DNA from: JBHHYN01 sp046757565
GTDB lineage: Bacteria; Pseudomonadota; Gammaproteobacteria; Eutrophobiales; Eutrophobiaceae
Reading direction: 5' to 3'
DNA: 17,575 nt
NCBI GenBank assembly: GCA_046757565.1
Contig: JBHHYN010000056.1
Location: forward strand, 1-17,575
Position numbers and translations under genes: made by a program. The notes beneath the pieces are model-generated. The model searched no databases and was not told the origin of the DNA. It was given only the letters and a program-made list of their open reading frames with translations. Every line of letters begins with the position of its first letter. Within the stretch, counting starts at the first letter, position 1. Shown here in pieces: positions 7,986 to 14,144 of this stretch.

Positions 7986-8794
7986 GTTTTCCCCCTCGCT
8001 TGATCATTCAAATGCACATCCATTTTATCCCGGAGTCGATCCCCGAACATGTTAATCGACATAACCACCAGAAAGATAGCGGCCCCCGGCGCCATGACAA
8101 CGTGTGGAGCGATAAGCATATAACGCATGCCGTCACGGATCATACTGCCCCAGGAAGCAGCGGGCGCCTGTACGCCGATACCCAGAAAGGAAAGTGTCGA
8201 TTCCGCGATGACAGTACCCGCCAGTTCAAAGGTCGCTTGTACAATTAACGGCGCCAGTACCAGAGGAAAGATATGCCGGCTGGCGATATACACCGTTCCG
8301 GATCCCAGCGCATGAGCCGCCTGCACATGTTGCCGCTCCCTTACCGATAAGGTTTGGGCACGAGCAAGGCGTGCAAAACCCACCCACCCAACCACGGTCA
8401 AGGCAATCACGGCATTGGATAATCCCGGTCCCAGTAAGCCGGCCAGCGCAATCGCCAGCAATAACCCGGGAAAGGCCATAAACAGGTCGATGAGCATGAC
8501 AATAATGCGATCATACCAGCCGCCCAGCCAGGCGCTCATGATGCCGATGGCCGTGCCTCCGACAAATGAAATCACGACCACAGATACCGCAATAATAAAG
8601 GAAGTATGAGCCCCGACAATAAGCCGATCGACAATCGCTCTACCAAGTTCATCATACCCCAGCCAGGCCCCCCAGCCAGGGGCTTGCAGGATCCTGTCCA
8701 GATAGATAGTCTGGTAATCGAATGAAAAGAGCATGACTGACAGGCTGCTCAGGCACCACAGGCCAATAAAGAGAAGAGGTCCCCGGCTCAGCAT
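7976..8794 (-). CDS. Oligopeptide ABC transporter permease, DppC/OppC type
   Basis: This is an inner-membrane permease of a peptide-type ABC importer. Seen: an N-terminal membrane helix (about 5-24); LGYDELGRAIVDRLIVGAH at about 45-63, equivalent to the LGTDxLGRD signature; further helices at about 65-88, 98-121, 126-141, 190-206 and 232-250; the EAA loop for the ATPase around 150-178; and ESTLSFLGIGVQAPAASWG at about 198-216. Length is 272 residues. The ATG at 8792-8794 lies one base after the dppB-like stop, with GGAG about 8 bases upstream. No ATPase gene occurs in the window, so the energising subunits are encoded elsewhere or supplied by another system. Confidence 0.93.
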   Translation of the reverse strand: MLSRGPLLFIGLWCLSSLSVMLFSFDYQTIYLDRILQAPGWGAWLGYDELGRAIVDRLIVGAHTSFIIAVSVVVISFVGGTAIGIMSAWLGGWYDRIIVMLIDLFMAFPGLLLAIALAGLLGPGLSNAVIALTVVGWVGFARLARAQTLSVRERQHVQAAHALGSGTVYIASRHIFPLVLAPLIVQATFELAGTVIAESTLSFLGIGVQAPAASWGSMIRDGMRYMLIAPHVVMAPGAAIFLVVMSINMFGDRLRDKMDVHLNDQARGKTCH

Positions 8795-8795
8795 G

Positions 8796-9719
8796 TCACT
8801 GCTCCAGACGGATACGTGGATCGAGCCATGAATAGACCATGTCCGTGAGCAGATTCACCACCACATAGGTGACACTGATCAGCAACACACATGCCTGTAC
8901 AACCGGATAATCGCGTTTTTGAATGGCGTCGATCAATAACTGACCGACTCCTGGCCAGTCAAAGATATATTCCGTCACCACCGACCCGGTAAGCAGTGCT
9001 CCCAGTTGCACACCCAACACCGTAATGACTGGCAACAGGGCATTACGGACGGCGTGATGGATGATTACCGATACTTCCTTTATCCCTCTCGCCCGGGCCG
9101 CACGGATATAGTCCTCATTCAGAATTTCCAACAATGCTGCACGTAGCATGCGGGACTGCAGCGCAGCCAGCGCCGTTCCCAGTGTGAAGGCAGGTAACAC
9201 CACAGACCCCACGCCCTGCATGCCGCTGACGGGAAACAGACCCGCCCAGTAGGAAAAAACCAGTATCAAAACCGGTCCCAGCCAGAAATTCGGAATCGAT
9301 ACCCCCAGCATGGCGAACACCATGGCGCCGTGGTCGATAACGCTGTTGCGGCGCAAGGCGGCAACAACGCCCAGGGGGAACGCGATGAGCATAGCCACCA
9401 TCAATGCTGAACAGGCCATATAAGCCGTCACAGGGATGCGCTCGGAGAGTAGATCAGCGATCGCGCGATGACTATGGATCGACGTACCCAGGTCCAGGTG
9501 CAGCAGATTGTTCAGGTATCTCCACCACTGCACCCAGATGGGCTGATCCAGGCCCAGGGCTATTCTTAAGGACTCCCGATCTGCGGCATGGACGGTCTCG
9601 CCCAGCATGACCTCAACCGGATCGCCCGGCACTACATGCAGCAGGAAAAAGACTATAGTGGTAACTCCCAGCACCACCAGCAGGGCGGTCATGATACGAA
9701 GCAGCAGATAGCGGAGCAT
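8796..9719 (-). CDS. Oligopeptide ABC transporter permease, DppB/OppB type
   Basis: This is the partner permease of the DppC-like protein. Seen: an N-terminal helix and periplasmic VVPGDPVEVMLG loop (29-40), GLDQPIWVQWWRYL (56-69), membrane helices at about 100-120, 132-157, 172-190, 229-248 and 275-297, an EAA loop at about 202-228 (YIRAARARGIKEV), and the C-terminal signature YIFDWPGVGQLL. Length is 307 residues. The start ATG is 9717-9719 and no clear Shine-Dalgarno is present. It begins 34 bases or more from the divergent membrane-protein gene, so the two may share a short promoter region. The substrate cannot be told from permeases alone. Confidence 0.94.
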   Translation of the reverse strand: MLRYLLLRIMTALLVVLGVTTIVFFLLHVVPGDPVEVMLGETVHAADRESLRIALGLDQPIWVQWWRYLNNLLHLDLGTSIHSHRAIADLLSERIPVTAYMACSALMVAMLIAFPLGVVAALRRNSVIDHGAMVFAMLGVSIPNFWLGPVLILVFSYWAGLFPVSGMQGVGSVVLPAFTLGTALAALQSRMLRAALLEILNEDYIRAARARGIKEVSVIIHHAVRNALLPVITVLGVQLGALLTGSVVTEYIFDWPGVGQLLIDAIQKRDYPVVQACVLLISVTYVVVNLLTDMVYSWLDPRIRLEQ

Positions 9720-9753
9720 TTAAGCCGATTTCACCATAAATAAATTCGTTGTT

Positions 9754-10284
9754 ATGCCGTTATTAATACTAATGAAAAACATCATCACTATGCCACAGGA
9801 GATACAGCGTAAAAAGGCCTTGAAAAACAAATATATGTTCGACTTCCAGGAGGAGAGGGAAGAGCTGACGAAGCAACGGCTGCGGATCCCTGCCGGGCAG
9901 GACTGGTTAAATACCTCTGCCAGATCAGCGGCTGTGTTACTGCTCTTTTTCGGTCTCTGGGCAGGCAGCCATGTCCTGCTGGAGGCCCTGCAACTCTATC
10001 GCGATCCGGTAAAAATTGAGACGCTGGCTATCGCCATCGAGCGGGGTTCGAATATCGACAAGGCCCTGGCGCCCACTGATGAAACAGCACCCGGGAGAGA
10101 GAGCAATTTCAGACTCTCTTATTTCTCCGCCTGGATAATTGCCCTCATGCTGCTACTCTTTATCTCCATGATCGCCTTCTCCGCGATCAGAACAGGCGGG
10201 AAACTGGTAGTGTATGCGGCGAGAGGAAAAAGGATAGTCGCTGAAACGGCCATGGAAAAGGAAAGGGATGAGTCAGGGGCGTGA
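9754..10284 (+). CDS. Two-helix membrane protein of unknown function
   Basis: I do not recognise this family. It is the only convincing plus-strand gene. Seen: a basic and acidic N-terminal segment (about 15-50), a first membrane helix at about 57-78, a periplasmic or cytoplasmic loop of about 45 residues, a second helix at about 123-145, then GGKLVVYAARGKR and a charged tail. Hydrophobicity and charge pattern support a real inner-membrane protein. The start is uncertain. ATGs occur at 9754, 9772, 9790 and 9832, none with a good Shine-Dalgarno; 9790 would leave more room for divergent promoters. It is transcribed away from dppB and ends 23 bases before the inverted-repeat element. Confidence 0.7.
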   Translation: MPLLILMKNIITMPQEIQRKKALKNKYMFDFQEEREELTKQRLRIPAGQDWLNTSARSAAVLLLFFGLWAGSHVLLEALQLYRDPVKIETLAIAIERGSNIDKALAPTDETAPGRESNFRLSYFSAWIIALMLLLFISMIAFSAIRTGGKLVVYAARGKRIVAETAMEKERDESGA

Positions 10285-10307
10285 CAAGCTGTAAGAGAAG
10301 AACCTCG

Positions 10308-10593
10308 CCCGTATATTGCACCAAGGAATCGCGAAGATGCATCCTTCGCTCTGTAAACGGCACATCCCTGTGCCACGCCTCGCGAAAGACGGGCCGGCCC
10401 CGGCAAAACGTGCTCACGACCGAAAGCATAGTTATTTATATGGTTGAGGGAGTATGTGCGTTTTGCGGGACCAGAACAAGCGAGGGCGCGATTAGCGGCG
10501 TCCGGTACAAACTGTGTACGAGACAAAATCGTTGAAACCATTACCAGGTAAGCTATTCGCTGATTATCATAGCGCCTTGGCGTAATATACGGG
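10308..10593. mobile_element. 286-bp MITE-like element with 19-bp terminal inverted repeats
   Basis: The left end CCCGTATATTGCACCAAGG (10308-10326) and the right end, read on the minus strand, CCCGTATATTACGCCAAGG (10593-10575) match at 17 of 19 positions. Inside are palindromes: GCGAAG/CTTCGC around 10331-10349; GGCACA-TCCC-TGTGCC at 10359-10374 (both carry a GGATG-type core on the minus strand); and GTACA/TGTAC further right. The element lies between converging genes and encodes nothing recognisable. No target-site duplication is visible. A minus-strand frame stays open across the whole element, as repeats of this kind often show. A structured RNA or bidirectional terminator is the alternative. 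Confidence 0.6.
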
Positions 10594-10806
10594 TTAGATT
10601 GTATTGGCTGACCAGGCATCGCCATTGGCCGTCTTTACCTGCTGCAATGCCGTTTCGAGCAACGCCCAGTGAGGTCTCAGCGCGCCGGAGGTTCCCGCCC
10701 CCGAAGGTCCAGCCTGGCAGTCTATCAGGCTTTGCAAAAACGGGACGTTGTTACAGAACCATTGACATACCCGCTTGATACGGCGTTGTCCTGGAGAAAC
10801 CGTCAT
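10594..10806 (-). CDS. Possible 70-residue protein at the end of the sigma operon
   Basis: Its ATG (10804-10806) overlaps the stop of the DUF3106-like gene as ATGA, the same coupling used earlier in this operon, and GGG lies a few bases upstream. The protein has no signal peptide or membrane segment; it has two Cys in the first 20 residues, a Gly/Ser-rich middle and an amphipathic C-terminal part (HWALLETALQQVKTANGDAW). I do not recognise it. The stop codon directly abuts the right end of the inverted-repeat element, so the original C-terminus may have been cut off or replaced. It could equally be a chance frame. Confidence 0.35.
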   Translation of the reverse strand: MTVSPGQRRIKRVCQWFCNNVPFLQSLIDCQAGPSGAGTSGALRPHWALLETALQQVKTANGDAWSANTI

Positions 10807-11585
10807 CTACCCGGATGGGACCGATTACCGGATCTGCGACCCATGCCATTCACCGTTCTCCTTTGCCCTGGCCTGTTTAAGCCCCGAAAATCTCTCACGC
10901 TGCCTGGCCGGTGTTCCTTAGCGGGAGTGCGCCTGCGATCACTATCGACATTACGCCGTCGATACTGCTGCGGCGCACGCTGCCCGGCCCCATGCTTTTG
11001 CCCCTGTTGATTGATAAACCGCCGCCGTTCATCCGGTGACATATTCCGTAATTTTTCCCGTATGGCCCGCCGCTTATCAGGGGGAATATGCGTCACCCGA
11101 TCGCGTAACTGTTCGCGTTTCGCCTGCGGGAGTGTACCCATTTTCTCGCGCAGACTCTTGCGCTCTTCGGGAGACATCTTCCGGTAACGTTCCCGTAAGG
11201 CACGGCGTTCCTCCTCCGGCAGTTGTCGGAACCATTTCTGCCTGTTCCGTAACCGCTGTTGTTGCTCCGGCGGCAGTTTTCTGAACCTTTTAAAGCGCTC
11301 CCGGATGTGTTTGCGTTGTTCCGGGCTTTTTGCTTTCCATTGCCGGTATCTCTGTTTTGCCTGCTGCCGTTGCGCAGGCGTCAGATGCTGCCAGCGGTCC
11401 GCCCCTTTCAACAGGCGTTGCTGCCGTTGTGGGGGGAGTTGCCCCCATTTCCCTCTCACTCCCTTTAATACCTGCTGCTGTTCTGCAGAAAGGGCATCCC
11501 ATGGAACACCTTCTTCAGCGAAGACAGCAAACGGGATAATTGCCATAGCAAAAACCAGGCTGATGACAGGAAGAGACTTATTCAT
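10803..11585 (-). CDS. Secreted, Arg-rich DUF3106-like repeat protein
   Basis: An exported, strongly basic protein resembling DUF3106; the function is unknown. Seen: a signal peptide cleaved near VFA-EEG (about residue 23), then ten tandem helical repeats of L-x-P-E-x-R-x-x-L-R type: five of 18 residues (32-121), then five of 15 residues (122-196), then a basic low-complexity tail (about 197-260) rich in Arg, Gly and Gln. The spacing recalls the periplasmic CpxP/LTxxQ group, but the characteristic LTxxQ motif is not exact. The start is ATG 11583-11585, overlapping the upstream small gene by 8 bases; the longer open frame upstream has no export signal. It is probably a target product of the sigma factor encoded in the same operon. 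Confidence 0.85.
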   Translation of the reverse strand: MNKSLPVISLVFAMAIIPFAVFAEEGVPWDALSAEQQQVLKGVRGKWGQLPPQRQQRLLKGADRWQHLTPAQRQQAKQRYRQWKAKSPEQRKHIRERFKRFRKLPPEQQQRLRNRQKWFRQLPEEERRALRERYRKMSPEERKSLREKMGTLPQAKREQLRDRVTHIPPDKRRAIREKLRNMSPDERRRFINQQGQKHGAGQRAPQQYRRRNVDSDRRRTPAKEHRPGSVRDFRGLNRPGQRRTVNGMGRRSGNRSHPGR

Positions 11586-11796
11586 CCCTCGATTCCTCCT
11601 GCTCCTGCTCCGGCAACCCCGCATACACATCATCTCCAAAGTCATCCGGGTCCACCCACTTGCCATCTGCCGTCTCCCATTCGCCCAGAAACTCAAGCAG
11701 ATCGACACTGGGCGCACCCTCCACATCATTATCTTCGGCATGAAGCACAGAGAAAAAAAGAGTCATGACGATCATCAGGCTAAGTCGGTAATTCAT
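11578..11796 (-). CDS. Small acidic secreted protein of the sigma operon
   Basis: This is a 72-residue precursor that I do not recognise by name. Seen: a signal peptide with a core at about 5-18 and cleavage near LHA-EDN (residue 20), leaving about 52 residues that are strongly acidic, with the segment DLLEFLGEWETADGKWVDPDDFGDD and an EQEQEE tail. The ATG at 11794-11796 is chosen because it yields a proper signal peptide. It overlaps the anti-sigma-like gene by 17 bases and the DUF3106-like gene by 8. Its LEFLGEW segment echoes LEFYEWL at the end of the anti-sigma-like protein. Opposite charge to the next gene product suggests that the two may bind each other, which is inference. Confidence 0.75.
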   Translation of the reverse strand: MNYRLSLMIVMTLFFSVLHAEDNDVEGAPSVDLLEFLGEWETADGKWVDPDDFGDDVYAGLPEQEQEESRDE

Positions 11797-12127
11797 GGTC
11801 CTCCAGCCACTCATAGAATTCGAGGTCTTCAAAAAACTCCAGGTCTTCAGACGATGAGATCAGTTCAATGTCATCTACCATATCGGCCTGCTCCGTTTGT
11901 TGTTCCGGTAAATAGGCAACGATTGCAAAGACAAGACAGGCCATGGTAAAGGCACCAACCGGCAACCAATAAGGCCTATTGAGCCCTCTACCTGCCATGT
12001 TGTCCAGGGCCTGTTTACGCATCCGGGTAAGACGCGATAACGTCGACCCATCAATATCCCGGACACTCCGGTCGAGGTCCTGTTTGATGCCCTCAAGAAA
12101 TTCCTGCTCACTCGCTTGCTCGATCAT
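11780..12127 (-). CDS. Anti-sigma-like single-pass membrane protein
   Basis: This is the probable membrane-bound partner that holds the sigma factor of the preceding gene. Seen: a cytosolic N-terminal part (1-50) with two helical stretches, EFLEGIKQDLDRSVRDID and LSRLTRMRKQALDNM; one membrane helix at about 54-73; then an outer part of about 40 residues, almost all acidic, with repeated EDLEFFEDLEFYEWLED. Size and topology fit DUF3619-type anti-sigma proteins. Length is 115 residues. The start ATG 12125-12127 overlaps the sigma stop as ATGA; two codons upstream is a TTG that is less likely. The acidic extracytoplasmic tail could be the sensor contact. No zinc-binding ZAS motif (H-x3-C-x2-C) is seen. 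Confidence 0.78.
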   Translation of the reverse strand: MIEQASEQEFLEGIKQDLDRSVRDIDGSTLSRLTRMRKQALDNMAGRGLNRPYWLPVGAFTMACLVFAIVAYLPEQQTEQADMVDDIELISSSEDLEFFEDLEFYEWLEDHELPT

Positions 12128-12663
12128 GACCAATGATCACCTAAACGCCGGCGCAGTGTCTGTAAGGCCCGTGAATAATGGGTCTTGACGCTGCCCTGGG
12201 AGCAGGACATGGCCCTGGCTGTCTGCCTGACATCGAGCCCCTGCCAGATACGTAACAGAAACGCCTGTTGCTGCCGTACAGGCAATTCATACAGCGCTTC
12301 TTCCAATTTATCAATGCGGCGTTCGCTTTGGAGCTGTTGCTCAGGGCTTCGTTGCTGAATGTCCGCAAAGGTGTGTATCGGATCGGTAACGTCATCGTTA
12401 CTGCCCATACCGAACCAGATACGAAACCGTTTGCGCACTGCATTGCGCCGATACCAATCATTAATCCTGCTCTGGAGAATCCGGTGAAACAGCGGCCCCC
12501 ACTCACTTTCATCGCGCGAAGCATACTTTTCAACCAGTTTGAACATCGCATCCTGTACGATATCCAGGGCATCTTCACGGCTGCCCGTCGCGATTTGGGC
12601 CATACGGAAGGCGCGCTGCTCAATACCGGCAAGAAACCTGTCCAGGACCTGGATGTTTTCCAG
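12124..12663 (-). CDS. ECF-type RNA polymerase sigma factor
   Basis: This is an extracytoplasmic-function sigma-70 factor. Seen: region 2 at about 7-75, with DALDIVQDAMFKLVEKYA (core binding) and FHRILQSRINDWYRRNAVRKR (-10 recognition); a short linker; and region 4 at about 115-175, with LYELPVRQQQAFLLRIWQGL and the helix-turn-helix MSCSQGSVKTHYSRALQTLRRRL. The first ATG (12601-12603) would drop the start of region 2. The frame is open upstream through LDRFLAGIEQRAFRM, typical of the family. The only good start is CTG at 12661-12663, exactly 6 bases after GAGGAG (12670-12675). With it the protein is 179 residues. It is the first gene of an overlapping operon with its presumed anti-sigma factor. 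Confidence 0.9.
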   Translation of the reverse strand: MENIQVLDRFLAGIEQRAFRMAQIATGSREDALDIVQDAMFKLVEKYASRDESEWGPLFHRILQSRINDWYRRNAVRKRFRIWFGMGSNDDVTDPIHTFADIQQRSPEQQLQSERRIDKLEEALYELPVRQQQAFLLRIWQGLDVRQTARAMSCSQGSVKTHYSRALQTLRRRLGDHWS

Positions 12664-12669
12664 TGTGTG

Positions 12670-12675
12670 CTCCTC
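12670..12675 (-). promoter_or_regulatory. Ribosome binding site that decides a CTG start for the sigma gene
   Basis: GAGGAG on the minus strand lies 6 bases ahead of CTG (12661-12663). The frame is closed by TAA seven codons further upstream of that CTG and contains no ATG, GTG or TTG before the internal ATG at 12601-12603. Confidence 0.6.
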
Positions 12676-12716
12676 AAGGGGTTATAAGGACGAAATGTCA
12701 TCTTATCTCAGGCAAA

Positions 12717-12747
12717 TCAGCCGGTCATATTAAAAATGATCGGCTGA
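12717..12747 (-). terminator. Hairpin terminator after the His/Arg repeat gene
   Basis: A 12-bp stem with one G-T pair (12717-12728 with 12736-12747) and a 7-base A/T loop lies 20 bases past the stop of the repeat-protein gene. On the minus strand only TTT follows, so efficiency is uncertain. It separates that gene from the sigma operon, whose promoter must lie in the roughly 50 bases before the sigma start. Confidence 0.55.
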
Positions 12748-12767
12748 CCCGGTTAACGTTGATGTTA

Positions 12768-13427
12768 TTACCTTCTGCCGCGGCGGCCCGATCTGGCATT
12801 TCCACCCCTATTTGCAATACCTCTACTGGCACGAATTCCCCGATTATTGCCTGCAGCATTCGGGCGAAATTCACTACGATTAAACTGCCGGACGTGGCGT
12901 TGTGCAGGACGGTCAAATTGCCGGCCCGGCCGTTGCCGCTCAGCGCGATCTCCTCTACGGTCCCGGTAACCTTCACGCCGGTCTGATCGATGTTGCCGAT
13001 GATCCCGATAATCTTCACGTCTGTCCTGACGCCGGTCCGCCCGATGTTCACGCCTGTCCTGACGCCGGTCCGCCCGATGTTCACGCCTGTCCTGACGCCT
13101 GTCCGCCCGATGTTCATGCCTGTCCTGACGCCTGTCCGCCCGATGTTCATGCCTGTCCTGCTCGTTCCCCCGGCGTTCCTCACGGCGCTCCTGAGCGTGC
13201 TCCCGGTGTTCCTCACGGCGCTCCTCTACGTTTGCCCGGTGCGCCTGCCGGTGCTCCTGAGCATATTCCCGGTGTTCCTGCCGGTGCTCCTGTACATCAG
13301 CACGGTGGTTTTGCAGGGATAACTGCGCATCGTCTTCGCTTTCGTCAGCCATCGTCGGCATTACCAGCCAGGTACTCAACAGGGCAATTGCTGCCAATCT
13401 GCCAGTTTTCACTATGTAATCGTTCAT
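12768..13427 (-). CDS. Secreted His/Arg-rich protein with 11-residue repeats
   Basis: No named family is recognised. Seen: a signal peptide with cleavage near TMA-DES (residue 27); a short acidic stretch; then undecad repeats from about 41 to 138 with consensus H-R-x-x-x-Q-[ED]-[HR]-R-x-E. Four diverged units come first (41-84), then a 10-residue unit, then four nearly identical units HRADRRQDRRE (95-138). A basic low-complexity tail follows (139-219), rich in Arg, Gly and Asn. An 11-residue period fits a helical, possibly right-handed, coiled coil. Regular His could bind metal and Arg polyanions; both are guesses. ATG 13425-13427 has AGGAGG 8 bases upstream, a strong ribosome site. Length is 219 residues. 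It sits just upstream of the sigma operon on the same strand. Confidence 0.8.
   Translation of the reverse strand: MNDYIVKTGRLAAIALLSTWLVMPTMADESEDDAQLSLQNHRADVQEHRQEHREYAQEHRQAHRANVEERREEHREHAQERREERRGNEQDRHEHRADRRQDRHEHRADRRQDRREHRADRRQDRREHRADRRQDRREDYRDHRQHRSDRREGYRDRRGDRAERQRPGRQFDRPAQRHVRQFNRSEFRPNAAGNNRGIRASRGIANRGGNARSGRRGRR
13014..13307 (-). repeat. 33-bp in-frame tandem repeats
   Basis: The coding region repeats every 33 bp. CTGTCCTGAC-type unit starts are seen on the plus strand at 13021, 13054, 13087 and 13120, with a partial unit at 13153. The four best copies differ by only a few bases; the units at 13170-13307 keep the same period but are more diverged. The 33-bp unit encodes 11 residues, so changes in copy number keep the frame. 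Confidence 0.9.
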
Positions 13428-13647
13428 GTGTCAATCCTCCTGAGGGATAAATTAAATTTTGCTTCATATGGGATAACGGTTTCTATGCGGTTCGGTTGAC
13501 AGGAAACTGCGGACTGGGTCGTAAAAAGCGTGAACTGTGTCACAGTTTTGATAAAAAGCAGAAAATATGAATGCCTGGAAGTACCCGGCAAAGGCATCTA
13601 TTTGAGGTCTGAAACGGTCCGGTGACTCATAGCAATGCGCTTCATAA
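13428..13647. promoter_or_regulatory. Intergenic control region upstream of the repeat-protein gene
   Basis: No gene is seen in these 220 bases. It contains an odd-centred perfect palindrome AACTGTG-T-CACAGTT (13533-13547), about 105 bases upstream of the repeat-protein start, suitable for a dimeric regulator. A small inverted repeat ATGCCT/AGGCAT (13571-13576 with 13592-13597, 15-base loop) could end the CopD-like gene transcript. No promoter is convincing; a plus-strand TTGACA occurs at about 13497 but points away from the gene. Confidence 0.4.
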
Positions 13648-14124
13648 TTAAAACCAGAACCAGCCGTGACTTCCGGCAACGGCGGCGGCAATAGTCAAAA
13701 GACTCAGAACCAGTAATAACCAGTGCAGACGGTGCACAAGTGCAAAAGTTCCGGCCGGATCCCTTTTTGCGTGCTGTTTGAACATCCGCTGCAGAAACAG
13801 GGGTTCCAGCACAAAAAGCACCAGGGTAAAAACCAGCCACACCAGGGTCATGGCATGGACCCACCAGAATGACGGTTCGGTATAGCGATGCCATGCATGC
13901 AGGAAATACAACATATAGAAACCAGACAAGCCGGTTAACAGCGTTGTCACCTTTGCCTGCAGGGAGAAACGCGATTCCATCTTCTCAAATAACAGTATCT
14001 GCTCATCCCCCGGTTTCAATTTCCTTATGGCCGGTAATAACACGGTCGTCAGCATCGCCACACCACCAATCCAGAGCACGACACAGACGACATGGACCAC
14101 TCTTGCAAGGACATAACCTTCCAT
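13648..14124 (-). CDS. CopD-like four-helix membrane protein
   Basis: This is an integral inner-membrane protein resembling the CopD/cytochrome-b-like group; substrate and cofactor are unknown. Seen, from the chosen start: helix 1 at about 5-28 with ARVVHVVCVVLWIGGVAM (His11 and the W-x-G-G motif typical of the group), helix 2 at about 58-80, helix 3 at about 87-110 with His90, and helix 4 at about 133-153 just after HRLHW (His131, His134). Such His residues bind heme or copper in relatives, but that is not shown here. The start is ATG 14122-14124 with AAGAG close upstream; a GTG five codons earlier (14137-14139) is possible. Length is 158 residues. It follows the YkuD gene by about 20 bases or less. 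Confidence 0.8.
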   Translation of the reverse strand: MEGYVLARVVHVVCVVLWIGGVAMLTTVLLPAIRKLKPGDEQILLFEKMESRFSLQAKVTTLLTGLSGFYMLYFLHAWHRYTEPSFWWVHAMTLVWLVFTLVLFVLEPLFLQRMFKQHAKRDPAGTFALVHRLHWLLLVLSLLTIAAAVAGSHGWFWF

Positions 14125-14144
14125 CTCTTGGCTAAACACTTGGA

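Noticed and set aside
10119..10625. Minus-strand frame across the inverted-repeat element
   Set aside because: It runs antisense into the membrane-protein gene and through palindromes, has no ribosome site, and its product has no domain. It is treated as a spurious frame of the repeat element.
11305..11949. Plus-strand frame of about 214 codons opposite the DUF3106-like gene
   Set aside because: It is Cys/Pro/Arg-rich with no ribosome site and lies fully antisense to a gene with clear repeats and a signal peptide.
13014..13307. CRISPR-like array
   Set aside because: The repeats are directly abutting and in frame, with no unique spacers.
12902..13450. Long plus-strand frames opposite the His/Arg repeat gene (Pro/Cys/Ala-rich repeats)
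   Set aside because: The minus-strand frame has a signal peptide and an AGGAGG ribosome site. The plus frames are mirror products of the 33-bp repeat, with no start signal.
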